From contig JAHCGZ010000004.1 in assembly GCA_022117465.1 (NCBI GenBank), forward strand, positions 62,001 to 126,000: 64,000 bases of DNA. Reading direction: 5' to 3'. Made by a program: the position numbers and the translations under genes. The notes beneath the pieces are model-generated. The model was given only the letters and a program-made list of their open reading frames with translations, made no database searches and was not told where the DNA came from. Positions 27,293 to 36,810 of the stretch are shown in pieces (the stretch's first letter is position 1; each line of letters begins with the position of its first letter). Source of the stretch: Candidatus Nitrosopumilus limneticus (GTDB lineage Archaea > Thermoproteota > Nitrososphaeria > Nitrososphaerales > Nitrosopumilaceae).

Positions 27293-27600
27293 GCTGGATA
27301 AAAATTCCAATGAAGTTTACTGGAATTTGTATTGTTTGTAATGATAAAATTGAAATCAATGAAATTGGATTATGGTCAAAAGGTATTGGTGTAAAACATG
27401 AAAAATGCGCTCAAATCAATGAATTGCAATGTATTGTGTGTGGTTCTCCAGCTGGATGTTCCCAATGTGAATTTCAAGATATTTGTGATATACCAAATGT
27501 ATCTCAATTATGTATGTGCAAGAAATGTAGTGATGAGAAGGATTCTTTTAATTCATATCAAAATTCATCTAATAAGAAATTTCCTATTTTAAATTCATAA
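27289..27600 (+). CDS. Cysteine-rich probable zinc-binding protein
   Basis: 103 residues, ATGA overlap with rfcL. Cysteine pairs: CIVCNDK near 14-17, CIVCGSPAGCSQCEFQDIC in the middle, and CMCKKC near 76-81, with a His (KHEKC). At least two zinc sites are possible. No known family. The C-terminal 20 residues are Ser/Asn-rich and look disordered. Overlap with rfcL suggests a replication-linked or nucleic-acid-binding role, which is inference. Confidence 0.7.
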   Translation: MSWIKIPMKFTGICIVCNDKIEINEIGLWSKGIGVKHEKCAQINELQCIVCGSPAGCSQCEFQDICDIPNVSQLCMCKKCSDEKDSFNSYQNSSNKKFPILNS

Positions 27601-27699
27601 TTTTGCTAAAATTAGTATTTTTTAATTTATCTCATTATCTGAAATTAAATTTATTCAATCTAGATTAATATATGAAATCTAATTTGGTTAGATCACATT

Positions 27700-29247
27700 A
27701 TGCATTATGAAAAGATTGATAAATATACTAAAAATAATGATATCGCATTACAAGGCGGTGGCCAGGATAAAATTGCTGACCAACACGAGAAAGGTAAACT
27801 AACTGCCCGTGAAAGAATAGATCTTTTACTTGATGAGGGTACATTTGTAGAAATTGATCCATTAACGACTCATCATTATTATGAATATGATATGCAAAAA
27901 AAGAAATTTTTTACTGATGGTGTAGTTGGTGGATATGGTAATGTCTCAGGACGTCAAATTTTTATTTTTGCATATGATTTCACTGTACTAGGTGGAACTC
28001 TTAGTCATATGGGAGCTAAAAAAATTACCAAATTAATGGATCATGCATTAAAAACAGGATGTCCGATAATTGGAATTATGGATTCTGGTGGTGCTAGAAT
28101 TCAAGAAGGAATTATGAGCTTAGATGGATTTGCTGACATTTTTTATCACAATCAACTAGCTTCTGGCGTAATTCCACAAATTACTGCTAGTGTTGGTCCT
28201 TCTGCAGGCGGTTCTGTATATTCACCTGCTATGACTGATTTTGTCATAATGGTTGAAAAAATTGGAAGTATGTTTGTAACCGGACCTGATGTTGTTAAAA
28301 CTGTTTTAGGTGAAGAAATTTCATTTGAAGAACTTGGTGGAGCAAATACACACGGTTCAAAAAGTGGTGTTGCACATTTTGTTGCTGAAAATGAATACCA
28401 ATGTATGGATTATATTAAAAAATTAATTTCATTCTTACCTCAAAATAATACTGAACAACCACCTAAACTTACAACTGATGATGATCCAAATAGATTAGAT
28501 CATAATTTAATTAACATAATGCCAGAAAATCCTTTGCAACCATATGATATTAAAGAAATTATAAATTCAATTGTTGATAATCATGAATTCTTTGAAGTAC
28601 ATGAATTATTTGCACCAAATATTGTAATTGGATATGCCAGGTTAAATGGTAATGTTGTTGGAATTGTAGCCAATCAACCAATGCATCTTGCAGGTGCATT
28701 AGATATTGATTCATCAAACAAAGCATCACGTTTCATTAGATTCTGTGATTCATTTAATATTCCATTAATTACTTTAGTTGATACACCTGGTTACATGCCA
28801 GGTTCTAATCAGGAACATAACGGAATTATTCGACATGGAAGTAAATTGCTTTATGCATATTGTGAAGCCACTGTTCCAAGAATTACTTTAGTTATTGGTA
28901 AGGCATATGGTGGTGCATACATTGCAATGGGAAGTAAAAATCTTAGAACTGATATTAATTATGCATGGCCAACTGCAAAATGTGCTGTTTTAGGTGGCGA
29001 AGCAGCTGTAAAAATAATGAATAAAAAAGAACTTAATGCTTCGAAAGATCCTGAATCTCTTAAAAAACAACTCATAGATGAATTTGCAGAAAAATTTGAA
29101 AATCCATATGTTGCTGCATCTCATGGAAGTATTGATAATGTAATTGATCCTGCTGAAACAAGACCTATGTTGATTAAAGCATTAGAAATGCTTGCAAATA
29201 AACGAGAAAAACAATTACCTCGAAAACATGGAAATATCAATTTGTGA
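27700..29247 (+). CDS. pccB: Acyl-CoA carboxylase, carboxyltransferase subunit
   Basis: 515 residues. It transfers CO2 from carboxybiotin to acetyl-/propionyl-CoA, the entry carboxylation of the thaumarchaeal 3-hydroxypropionate/4-hydroxybutyrate cycle (known of the pathway; specificity not read here). MDSGGARIQEG and SVGPSAGGSVYSPAM form the first oxyanion half and LVDTPGYMPG with GKAYGGAYIAMGSK the second. First of three genes; TCTAGATTAATATA about 30-40 bases upstream resembles the ferredoxin promoters. Confidence 0.96.
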   Translation: MHYEKIDKYTKNNDIALQGGGQDKIADQHEKGKLTARERIDLLLDEGTFVEIDPLTTHHYYEYDMQKKKFFTDGVVGGYGNVSGRQIFIFAYDFTVLGGTLSHMGAKKITKLMDHALKTGCPIIGIMDSGGARIQEGIMSLDGFADIFYHNQLASGVIPQITASVGPSAGGSVYSPAMTDFVIMVEKIGSMFVTGPDVVKTVLGEEISFEELGGANTHGSKSGVAHFVAENEYQCMDYIKKLISFLPQNNTEQPPKLTTDDDPNRLDHNLINIMPENPLQPYDIKEIINSIVDNHEFFEVHELFAPNIVIGYARLNGNVVGIVANQPMHLAGALDIDSSNKASRFIRFCDSFNIPLITLVDTPGYMPGSNQEHNGIIRHGSKLLYAYCEATVPRITLVIGKAYGGAYIAMGSKNLRTDINYAWPTAKCAVLGGEAAVKIMNKKELNASKDPESLKKQLIDEFAEKFENPYVAASHGSIDNVIDPAETRPMLIKALEMLANKREKQLPRKHGNINL

Positions 29248-29253
29248 TTAAAG

Positions 29254-30741
29254 ATGATTGAGAAAGTACTTATCGCTAATCGGGGAGAAATTGCTTTACG
29301 TGTAATTAGAACTTGTAAAGCACTTGGAATTAAAACAGTTGCAGTATATTCTGATGAAGATACAAATTCAATGCATGTAAAACAAGCAACTGAAGCATAT
29401 CATATAGGTAAGGCAACTCCTGCAGAATCATATCTTAATCAGGAAAAAATTTTAGATGTAATGTTATCATCTGGTTCAGATTCAGTTCATCCAGGTTATG
29501 GTTTTCTTTCTGAAAATGATGATTTTGCAGCACTCTGTGAAAAAAATAAAATTATTTTTATTGGTCCTTCTGCAGATTCTATGAATCTTTGTGGTGATAA
29601 AATGAAATGTAAAGATGCAATGTTAAAAGCTAAAGTTCCAACTGTACCTGGAAGTCCAGGTTTAGTCAAAGATGTAAATGATGCAGAAAAAATTGCCAAT
29701 AAAATTGGTTATCCTGTAATGTTAAAATCTGTTTTTGGTGGAGGCGGTCGTGGAATTAGAATTGTAACTAATGATAAAGAATTACGTACTGGTTATGAAT
29801 CTGTAACTGGTGAATCTATTGCGGCAGTAGGTAAATCTGCAATCTTAGTTGAAAAATTCTTAGAAAAAACAAGACATATTGAATATCAATTTGCTAGAGA
29901 TACACAAGGTAATGCTGTTCACATTTTTGAAAGAGAATGTTCTATTCAAAGACGAAATCAAAAATTAATTGAACAAACTCCATCTCCAATTGTTGATGAA
30001 GAAACTAGATCACGTATCGGTCAATTAGTTGTTAATGCTGCACATGCAGTTGGTTATACTAATTTAGGTACTGCTGAATTCTTAAGAGCAGATAATGGTG
30101 AATTTTATTTTATAGAAATTAATGCTAGATTACAAGTTGAACATCCAATAACTGAATTTGTATCTGGCTTAGACTTAGTAAAATTACAATTAGACATAGC
30201 AAATGGGGAACCAATTCCATTCAAACAAAGTGATCTAAAAATGAATGGATATGCAATAGAATGTAGAATAAATGCTGAAGATACATTCATGGATTTTGCT
30301 CCTTCCACTGGACCTGTTCCAGATGTAACTATTCCTGCAGGACCAAGTGTTAGGTGTGACACTTATCTTTATCCTGGATGCACAGTTTCACCCTATTATG
30401 ATTCACTTATGGCAAAACTTGTGACGTGGGGTCAAACATTTGAAGAATCTAGGACTAGAATGATTTCTGCATTAAATGACTTTTACATTCAAGGTGTCGA
30501 AACATCAATTCCTTTGTATAAAACAATCTTAAATTCTGACGAATACAAAAATGGTGAACTATCTACTGATTTCTTAAAACGTCATGATATGATTAATAGA
30601 TTAAAAAAAGATCTTCAAACTGAAAAAGAAAATAAAACTGATGCAGCTTTGGCTGCTGCAATAATTCATTCTGAATATTTTAAGAGTCGTATACAAAATA
30701 CTAATACTCATAATTCTCACTGGAAAAATAAATTGGATTGA
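29254..30741 (+). CDS. accC: Biotin carboxylase subunit
   Basis: 495 residues. ATP-grasp: KVLIANRGEIALRVIR start, GGGGRGIRIV glycine loop near 163, EFLRADNGEFYFIEINARLQVEHPITE active-site block. It carboxylates biotin with bicarbonate and ATP. It starts six bases after pccB. Normal length for the separate-subunit form. Confidence 0.96.
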   Translation: MIEKVLIANRGEIALRVIRTCKALGIKTVAVYSDEDTNSMHVKQATEAYHIGKATPAESYLNQEKILDVMLSSGSDSVHPGYGFLSENDDFAALCEKNKIIFIGPSADSMNLCGDKMKCKDAMLKAKVPTVPGSPGLVKDVNDAEKIANKIGYPVMLKSVFGGGGRGIRIVTNDKELRTGYESVTGESIAAVGKSAILVEKFLEKTRHIEYQFARDTQGNAVHIFERECSIQRRNQKLIEQTPSPIVDEETRSRIGQLVVNAAHAVGYTNLGTAEFLRADNGEFYFIEINARLQVEHPITEFVSGLDLVKLQLDIANGEPIPFKQSDLKMNGYAIECRINAEDTFMDFAPSTGPVPDVTIPAGPSVRCDTYLYPGCTVSPYYDSLMAKLVTWGQTFEESRTRMISALNDFYIQGVETSIPLYKTILNSDEYKNGELSTDFLKRHDMINRLKKDLQTEKENKTDAALAAAIIHSEYFKSRIQNTNTHNSHWKNKLD

Positions 30742-30745
30742 TAAT

Positions 30746-31261
30746 ATGGCAAATTATAAAATAAAAGATATTAAAAAATTATTTAATGGAAAAATTATAC
30801 AAAAACTTGGAAATAATGATTATCTAATTAAAATTAATGATAATGAGCATAAATTAAAAATAATTAGTATGAATTCAAATGAGATTGAATTTATTTTAGA
30901 TCAACAATATCATAAAGCAAAATATCTTGAACAATCAACAAATGAAATGAATATTGTAATTGATAATGTTCCAATTACTATCAATTTACATACTCATTAT
31001 GATGAAATTGTTTACAAAAATTCTGGTGGCGGTGGTTCTGGCATAATACAAAAATCACTAAAAAGTCAAATTCCTGGAAAAGTAGTTTCAATTTCGGTTG
31101 CACATGGAGATTCTGTTAAGAAAGGTGATGTTGTTTGCACTTTAGAATCTATGAAAATGCAAGTTACGGTTAAAGCACACAAAGATGGAATTGTAAAAAA
31201 TATCAAAGCTAAAGAAACAGGAACTGTTGCTAAAGGCGATATAATTGCTGATATAGAATAA
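30746..31261 (+). CDS. accB: Biotin carboxyl carrier protein
   Basis: 171 residues, four bases after accC. The N-terminal 90 residues are a lysine/asparagine-rich beta region, then a Gly/Ser hinge (SGGGGSG), then the biotinyl domain (108-171) with ESMKMQ and biotin lysine K137. It completes the carboxylase. The C-terminal placement of the lysine 35 residues before the end is standard. Confidence 0.94.
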   Translation: MANYKIKDIKKLFNGKIIQKLGNNDYLIKINDNEHKLKIISMNSNEIEFILDQQYHKAKYLEQSTNEMNIVIDNVPITINLHTHYDEIVYKNSGGGGSGIIQKSLKSQIPGKVVSISVAHGDSVKKGDVVCTLESMKMQVTVKAHKDGIVKNIKAKETGTVAKGDIIADIE

Positions 31262-31271
31262 AAAAAATTAT

Positions 31272-31736
31272 TTATTTTAAAAAGTTTTTAATTTCATCAT
31301 AATTTGGTTCTTTTAATGGATTCTCTGATACCCATTTGTAACCAATTTTTCCATCTTCCATAATTATGAATACAGAACGTTTTGCTGCATTGTAATCTTT
31401 GATGTGTAATAGATCTTTTAACAGAATATCATATTCTTTGATAGTTTTACTTGTATAATCACCTAATAGTGGAAAATTGAAGTTATTTTTTTCTGCAAAT
31501 GCTTTGTTTGCAAAAGGACCATCATTGCTAATTGCAATTATTTGTGCCCCCATATCTGAAATTTCTTTCCATGAATCTCTAAAAGTACATAATTCTGCTT
31601 CACATACTGGCGAACTGGCTGCAACTATGAAAGATAATACAATTTTTTTACCCTTAAATTCATCTAAAGTTCTCATTTTTAATTCTGTGTCAGGAAGTTC
31701 AAAATTTGGTGCAAAATCGCCTACATTTATTGTCAT
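31272..31736 (-). CDS. Peroxiredoxin
   Basis: 154 residues, thioredoxin-like fold. The motif SSPVCEAELC holds the peroxidatic Cys and a second Cys five residues on; usual peroxiredoxins have PxxxT/S-x-x-C and here the proline is replaced (VAASSPVC). LDEFKGKKIVLSFIV fits the N-terminal strand. It reduces hydrogen peroxide with a thiol partner. Minus strand between the carboxylase and complex I operons; divergent from nuoA. Confidence 0.88.
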   Translation of the reverse strand: MTINVGDFAPNFELPDTELKMRTLDEFKGKKIVLSFIVAASSPVCEAELCTFRDSWKEISDMGAQIIAISNDGPFANKAFAEKNNFNFPLLGDYTSKTIKEYDILLKDLLHIKDYNAAKRSVFIIMEDGKIGYKWVSENPLKEPNYDEIKNFLK

Positions 31737-31849
31737 AATCTGTGCTGTACAATTATCCTATTAATTACTTTACAACAATTATTTTTAAAAACACTTGATC
31801 GAAAAAACGAGGTAACCTTATTATACAAAACTTAGGGATCAAAGCTAAA

Positions 31850-32224
31850 TTGGTCGGAGAAATAGCGGGCAATTACAGTACCGTAGTATTGATGTTTGGA
31901 TTTGCAGTAGCTGCAATGGCACCCACATTATTAATTTCACGAATGATATCACCTCGTAAAAAAAGTAATCCTGTAAAATTTTTGCCAATGGAATGTGGAC
32001 AAGTACCAAGCGGTGAAGGAAGAACTCATTTTATGATGCAGTATTATCCGTATATTTTGATGTTTGTCATTTTTGATGTTGTAGCAATTTTCTTATATGC
32101 TTGGGGCAGTTCTCTTTTGGAACTTCCAAAAAATGCAACTTTGCCAATGATGGGATTTTTGGGAATTATATTTGGAGCAATGTCATTTGCACTGTATCAA
32201 TCAGGGAGACGAAGAATATGGTAG
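31850..32224 (+). CDS. nuoA: NADH dehydrogenase-like complex subunit A
   Basis: 124 residues with three membrane helices; PMECGQVPSGEGRTHF is the conserved loop on the cytoplasmic side. The start is TTG (31850), since no ATG lies upstream in frame; an A/T box (TTATTATAC) sits about 30 bases before it. First gene of an 11-gene complex I operon. It stabilises the junction of peripheral and membrane arms. Confidence 0.93.
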   Translation: MVGEIAGNYSTVVLMFGFAVAAMAPTLLISRMISPRKKSNPVKFLPMECGQVPSGEGRTHFMMQYYPYILMFVIFDVVAIFLYAWGSSLLELPKNATLPMMGFLGIIFGAMSFALYQSGRRRIW

Positions 32225-32252
32225 TTATTTATAGAATTAATGTTAATGGTGG

Positions 32253-32789
32253 ATGGGAATAAAATTGCTTAAAGATTTAGTAACACCAGAAAATGCAAAT
32301 GTCTTCATAGGAAAACTGGGTGATATTTTAGAAAAAGCAATTGACAAACCATTGGGCTATGCTATCAATTGGGGTAGAATTTGGTCACTTTGGCCTGTGC
32401 ATATTGAAACAGCTTGTTGTAGTGTTGAGTTTGGAGCAGCATCTAGTCCTAGATATGATGTTGAAAGATTTGGTATCATTGAAGCATTTGGTTCACTTAG
32501 ACAATGTGATCTAATTGTTGTTCAAGGAACTATCACACGAAAAATGGCTCCACGTCTTAGATTAGTTTATGATCAAATGCCAGAACCAAAATATGTGATT
32601 GCTATGGGTGCTTGCGCAATTACTGGAGGATTGTATTTTGATTCATACAATGTACTTCCAGGAATTGATGGAGTTCTTCCAGTTGATGTTTATGTTCCAG
32701 GTTGTCCGCCTAGACCTGAAACTCTTATCCAAGGTTGTATTTTGTTACAAGAAAAAATTAAGAGAATGAAGGCTAGGAAGTTTGTATAA
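32253..32789 (+). CDS. nuoB: Complex I subunit B
   Basis: 178 residues. It holds the terminal [4Fe-4S] cluster N2: C55-C56 in TACCSVEFGAASSPRYD, then a Cys in MGACAITGG and CPPRPE. It passes electrons to quinone at the interface with NuoD. 28 bases after nuoA; the stop overlaps the next ATG by one base. Confidence 0.97.
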   Translation: MGIKLLKDLVTPENANVFIGKLGDILEKAIDKPLGYAINWGRIWSLWPVHIETACCSVEFGAASSPRYDVERFGIIEAFGSLRQCDLIVVQGTITRKMAPRLRLVYDQMPEPKYVIAMGACAITGGLYFDSYNVLPGIDGVLPVDVYVPGCPPRPETLIQGCILLQEKIKRMKARKFV

Positions 32790-33370
32790 TGAGTACTGAT
32801 GCAGAGCAAATTACTACTGAAGAAAAATCAGCCGATGAAAAACCAGTAGCAAAACCAGTGGTAAAATCTGTACAAGTTCCTGCATTTGAAAAGAGTATTT
32901 CTGATAAAGTGGTTGAAAAATTTGGTGATAAAATTAAAGTTGAATTTATTAAAGAAAATAGAGTTGGAATTAAAGTTAGCAGAGAAGACGTTCATGATGT
33001 AGCTGAATTTATTCGAGATGGGCTGAATTATGATCACGTAGAATCTGTTTCTGGTGTAGATTATCCACAGGATAAAGAAATTGAAGTTGTTTATCATATT
33101 GGTTCTTATTCAGATTCATCTTTGGCTAAGCAAATTCTTGTTTTAGCAACTAGAGCACAAAGAGAAGAAAACCCAATTCCTGGAAAAGATGCAACAAAAT
33201 TGCCATCTCTTAGAGATATATTCTACAGTGTAGAATTCCATGAAAGAGAAGTTTTTGAAATGTTTGGAGTTTACTTTACTGGTCATCCTGATAATAGACG
33301 ATTACTTTTGCCAGAAGATTGGGCAGATTTACCACCTCTCAGAAAAGACTTTGCAATAAAAGGGCGATAG
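32789..33370 (+). CDS. nuoC: Complex I subunit C
   Basis: 193 residues. The N-terminal 40 residues are charged, with an Ala/Val/Lys/Pro-rich stretch (residues 18-33) that is unusual. The rest is the 30-kDa subunit domain with EFHEREVFEMFGVYFTGHPDNRR. It packs on NuoD in the peripheral arm. It overlaps nuoB by one base and ends two bases before the nuoD ATG. Confidence 0.94.
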   Translation: MSTDAEQITTEEKSADEKPVAKPVVKSVQVPAFEKSISDKVVEKFGDKIKVEFIKENRVGIKVSREDVHDVAEFIRDGLNYDHVESVSGVDYPQDKEIEVVYHIGSYSDSSLAKQILVLATRAQREENPIPGKDATKLPSLRDIFYSVEFHEREVFEMFGVYFTGHPDNRRLLLPEDWADLPPLRKDFAIKGR

Positions 33371-33372
33371 AT

Positions 33373-34509
33373 ATGACAGTAGAATTACCTCCTGGATTAG
33401 CACTCCAAAAAGTTGACGAGAGAATTATGACTCTTAATGTAGGACCTCAACATCCTGGTTCCGGACATATGAGAATCATTGTACAAATTGATGGCGATTA
33501 CATTGTTGCATGTGATCCTGATCCAGGTTATGTACATCGTGGAGAAGAAAAAATGGCTGAATATAGAAATTATATAACAAACATTCCTCATTTAGAAAGA
33601 CCTGTAATTCACGATTCTTGTAATGCTCTTTATCCTTATGTCTTGGGTGTTGAGGATCTACTTGGTATTGAAGTTACTGAACGTGCAAAATATGTTCGAG
33701 TAATTTGTTCTGAACTAAATCGTTGTATCTATACAATGTACTGGCTTGCTATCTATGGAATATTCTTAGGTCATTCTACAATGTTTATGTGGCCCGCAGG
33801 TGATCGTGAACTCTTAATTGATCTTATGGAAAAAATTAGTGGTGCAAGAGTAACACATTCACATTTTGTTCCAGGTGGAGTTAGAAATGATTTACCTCCA
33901 AACTTTGAAGAAGTATGTTTACGTCAAGTAAATTATTTTGAAAAACGTATCAAAGAATATGCTGCAGTATTTTATGATAACCCAATTTTAATTTCAAGAA
34001 CTCAAGATACTGGTGTACTTTCTCGTGAAGATGCAATTAGACTTGGAACAACTGGTTCCGTATTGCGTGCAAGTGGAGTTGATTATGATCTTAGACAAAA
34101 AGAACCATATGATGTTTATGAAGAATTGGATGTTCACACTAATGTAATGAAAGAAGGTGACTCTTATGCAAGATCTAAAGTTCCATGGCTTGATATGATG
34201 GAGAGTTGCAATATAATTCGACAAGCATTACAAAAAATGCCAAAATCAGGTTCTGTTAGAGTTAAACTAAAGCCAAACCCAAAAGGTAAAGGACTTGACT
34301 CCGTATACAAGCGTGTAGAATCCGGTAGAGGTTCTTTAGGATGCTATATTGTTTCTGATGGAAAAGTTGAACCATATAGACTAAAACTTAGTGTTGGTTC
34401 ATTTAGAAATCTAATTGCATTACCATATCTTCTAAAAGGTGAAAAACTAGGTAACATGCCATCTGTTTATTGGAGTCTTAATTATTGGCCAGTAGAGGCA
34501 GACCGATAA
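33373..34509 (+). CDS. nuoD: Complex I subunit D
   Basis: 378 residues from ATG 33373 (MTVELPPGLAL); an upstream in-frame TTG at 33319 would start inside nuoC and is rejected. NVGPQHPGSGHMR and RGEEKMAEYRNY form the quinone cavity. It is the hydrogenase-large-subunit-like partner of NuoB. There is no NuoE, F or G in the operon, so NADH cannot be assumed as donor. Confidence 0.96.
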   Translation: MTVELPPGLALQKVDERIMTLNVGPQHPGSGHMRIIVQIDGDYIVACDPDPGYVHRGEEKMAEYRNYITNIPHLERPVIHDSCNALYPYVLGVEDLLGIEVTERAKYVRVICSELNRCIYTMYWLAIYGIFLGHSTMFMWPAGDRELLIDLMEKISGARVTHSHFVPGGVRNDLPPNFEEVCLRQVNYFEKRIKEYAAVFYDNPILISRTQDTGVLSREDAIRLGTTGSVLRASGVDYDLRQKEPYDVYEELDVHTNVMKEGDSYARSKVPWLDMMESCNIIRQALQKMPKSGSVRVKLKPNPKGKGLDSVYKRVESGRGSLGCYIVSDGKVEPYRLKLSVGSFRNLIALPYLLKGEKLGNMPSVYWSLNYWPVEADR

Positions 34510-35808
34510 ATGTCTGTTATTGCACCAAATTTCAAACTTAGTGGATTTATCAAGGCTATAATTAATGATGCCGTATGGTTCCTTTTGATATTTTCATTAA
34601 TTGGTTTTCCACTTGTTATGATGGTTTTATTTGTAATTCCAATGCCAGTTATTGATGGAGAATTGCTTACACCATTTCTTGCATTTACTTACTTGGCGGA
34701 TCCATCACGTACTCTTCCAATTGTTCAAGCCTTTATGACAACTGACATGTTTAAAATAATGGCATTTCCGGGATTTGGTTTTGCTGCATTGTTAGCTGCT
34801 GGAACAATTTTCCTTGAAAGAAAACTGCTTGCAAAATTACAACTAAGAGTCGGTCCTTTTTACTGTGGAAAAGTTGAAGGTATTTTACAATTATTGGGTG
34901 ATGGTCTAAAATTAATTTCTAAAGAAATTATTATTCCTGCAAAAGCTGACAAGCCTATTTTCTGGGCAGCACCTGTTCTATTTGTTGCATCTGCAGCAGC
35001 GTTTGTTGCATTAATTCCAGTTGCACCAGGTTGGGTTGTCGCAGATGTAGATATGGGATTACTTGCTGTCTTTGCAGTAATTGGATTTTTCCCAATTGTA
35101 ACAATTCTTTCTGCATGGTCTGCAAACAGTAAATTTCCATTCATTGGAGGAATTCGTGCTCTATTTCAAATGGTTTCATTTGAAATTCCATTAATTCTAT
35201 CTCTGTTGGGAGTTGTAATGGTTACTGGTACTCTTAATTTATCTGAAATTGCTGCTAGTCAATCTAGTTTCCCTTGGATTCTCTTTTTACCCGTTGGTGC
35301 AATTGTATTTTTTATTACGATGTTAGCTGAATTAGAAAGAATTCCATTTGATTTACCCGAGGCAGAGAGTGAAATTGTAGCTGGATGGTTAACTGAATTA
35401 TCTGGAATGATGTATGGACTTGTTCAATTGGGAACATATCTCAAACTTTATGCATTTGCAGCATTGTTTGTTGTTTTATTCCTTGGTGGATGGAATGGCC
35501 CAATGGTTGTACCACCATTCCCTATGGAGATTGCTACTGAAGGAATAGAAATTGGTCCTATAACTGCAAAGATTGCTGGATTACCATTATTTGATCAAGA
35601 AATGCTTAATGGAATATTTTGGTTTGTTTTAAAGACTGTAGCTGTTATAATTTTCATATTATTGCCAAGAGGTGTTTTCCCAAGAGTTAGAGTTGATATA
35701 TTACTAAATCTTGGTTGGACTAAATTGATCGGTCTTGCATTTGTTAACATCTTTATTGCACTAGCTTTGGTTTACGCTGGAGTGCTAGGACCAGGAGGCT
35801 TACAATGA
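34510..35808 (+). CDS. nuoH: Complex I subunit H
   Basis: 432 residues, longer than the usual 320-340. At least eight membrane helices. The conserved ERKLLAKLQLRVGP and PFDLPEAESEIVAGW loops form the quinone entrance. Extra length lies in the N-terminus (residues 1-90) and a loop near 330-360. It starts directly after the nuoD stop. Confidence 0.96.
   Translation: MSVIAPNFKLSGFIKAIINDAVWFLLIFSLIGFPLVMMVLFVIPMPVIDGELLTPFLAFTYLADPSRTLPIVQAFMTTDMFKIMAFPGFGFAALLAAGTIFLERKLLAKLQLRVGPFYCGKVEGILQLLGDGLKLISKEIIIPAKADKPIFWAAPVLFVASAAAFVALIPVAPGWVVADVDMGLLAVFAVIGFFPIVTILSAWSANSKFPFIGGIRALFQMVSFEIPLILSLLGVVMVTGTLNLSEIAASQSSFPWILFLPVGAIVFFITMLAELERIPFDLPEAESEIVAGWLTELSGMMYGLVQLGTYLKLYAFAALFVVLFLGGWNGPMVVPPFPMEIATEGIEIGPITAKIAGLPLFDQEMLNGIFWFVLKTVAVIIFILLPRGVFPRVRVDILLNLGWTKLIGLAFVNIFIALALVYAGVLGPGGLQ
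35793..35798 (+). promoter_or_regulatory. Shine-Dalgarno before nuoI
   Basis: AGGAGG, six bases before the nuoI ATG (35805) and inside the nuoH coding end. A clear example of SD use by an operon-internal gene. Confidence 0.7.
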
Positions 35809-36305
35809 CAAATACTGCTACAGGCATAATTCGTGCATTAAATTCTGGAATTAAACATATTGCGACAAAAAGATTTACTCTTCGTTATCCTGAAGAAAAA
35901 CTAAAGTTTGTAGGCGATGGTTATCAATTTGATCCTTCTACTGGTGTTGGTATTGCTGGATTAAAGGGTCGTCATATGTTATTTCATGATCACTGTACTG
36001 GATGTCAATTATGTTCTATTGCATGTGAAGGAGTTGCTGAAGCAATTGCTATGGTTAAAGTTCCAGATCAACAACAACAAAATAAAAAATCCATCATGCC
36101 ACAAATTGATTATGGCAAATGTGTTTTTTGTGGTTTATGTGTTGACGCATGTCCATTTTATGCACTTTACATGACTAATGATTATGAATTATCTTCATTT
36201 AGTAAAGAAGGTTTGATCTATACACCTGCACAACTTGCAGTTAAACCATATGTTGAACAAGATAGTGAAATTATAATTACAAAGTGGGGAGCAACTCATG
36301 GCTGA
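35805..36305 (+). CDS. nuoI: Complex I subunit I (2x[4Fe-4S])
   Basis: 166 residues; ATGA overlap with nuoH, preceded by an AGGAGG. Two ferredoxin motifs: C64-x2-C67-x2-C70-x3-C74-E and C106-x2-C109-x2-C112-x3-C116-P. It transfers electrons toward NuoB and, lacking NuoEFG, is the likely entry point for ferredoxin or another soluble donor. Confidence 0.96.
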   Translation: MTNTATGIIRALNSGIKHIATKRFTLRYPEEKLKFVGDGYQFDPSTGVGIAGLKGRHMLFHDHCTGCQLCSIACEGVAEAIAMVKVPDQQQQNKKSIMPQIDYGKCVFCGLCVDACPFYALYMTNDYELSSFSKEGLIYTPAQLAVKPYVEQDSEIIITKWGATHG

Positions 36306-36810
36306 TGCTGCATTTCTTGCATTAACTGTAATTACAATTGGTTCTTCAATTGCAGCACTTGAAATGAGATCATTAATTTATGGTTCAATTGCATTAATGG
36401 GAACTCTTGGAGGTATTGCTGGATTCTTCTTTTTGCTTGATGCACCATTTGTTGCATTGTTTCAATTAGCAGTTTATGTTGGTTCAATTGCTGTCTTAAT
36501 TCTATTTACTGTTATGCTTGTAAAGAGAGAACTCATCTTTAAAAAAATTGAAGATAAAAGAAGAAAATTTGCAGGAATTGGTTTAATGTTAGTTATCATG
36601 GTATCACTTGGTGCTGTATTCTTAGATTCTGGAATTAAAACAATAACTACTGATGAATCTCCAGTTGATTTTAGAGATATTGGTATAGACTTTGTAACAT
36701 ATTATTGGCCAGCATTAATTTTGATGGGTTTAATTTTAGCAGGCTCCGTAACTGGTGCATTAATTTTAGCAAGAAGAGAGGATGTAGAAAATGACCAACG
36801 AATTAGTTGA
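36298..36810 (+). CDS. nuoJ: Complex I subunit J
   Basis: 170 residues with five membrane helices; the typical block ALFQLAVYVGSIAVLILFTVML is intact. It overlaps nuoI by eight bases and nuoK by 20. It forms part of the proton path near the quinone site. Confidence 0.93.
   Translation: MADAAFLALTVITIGSSIAALEMRSLIYGSIALMGTLGGIAGFFFLLDAPFVALFQLAVYVGSIAVLILFTVMLVKRELIFKKIEDKRRKFAGIGLMLVIMVSLGAVFLDSGIKTITTDESPVDFRDIGIDFVTYYWPALILMGLILAGSVTGALILARREDVENDQRIS

Noticed and set aside
33319..33372. N-terminal extension of NuoD from TTG 33319.
   Set aside because: It lies wholly inside nuoC and gives a basic tail unlike NuoD. ATG 33373 starts two bases after the nuoC stop.
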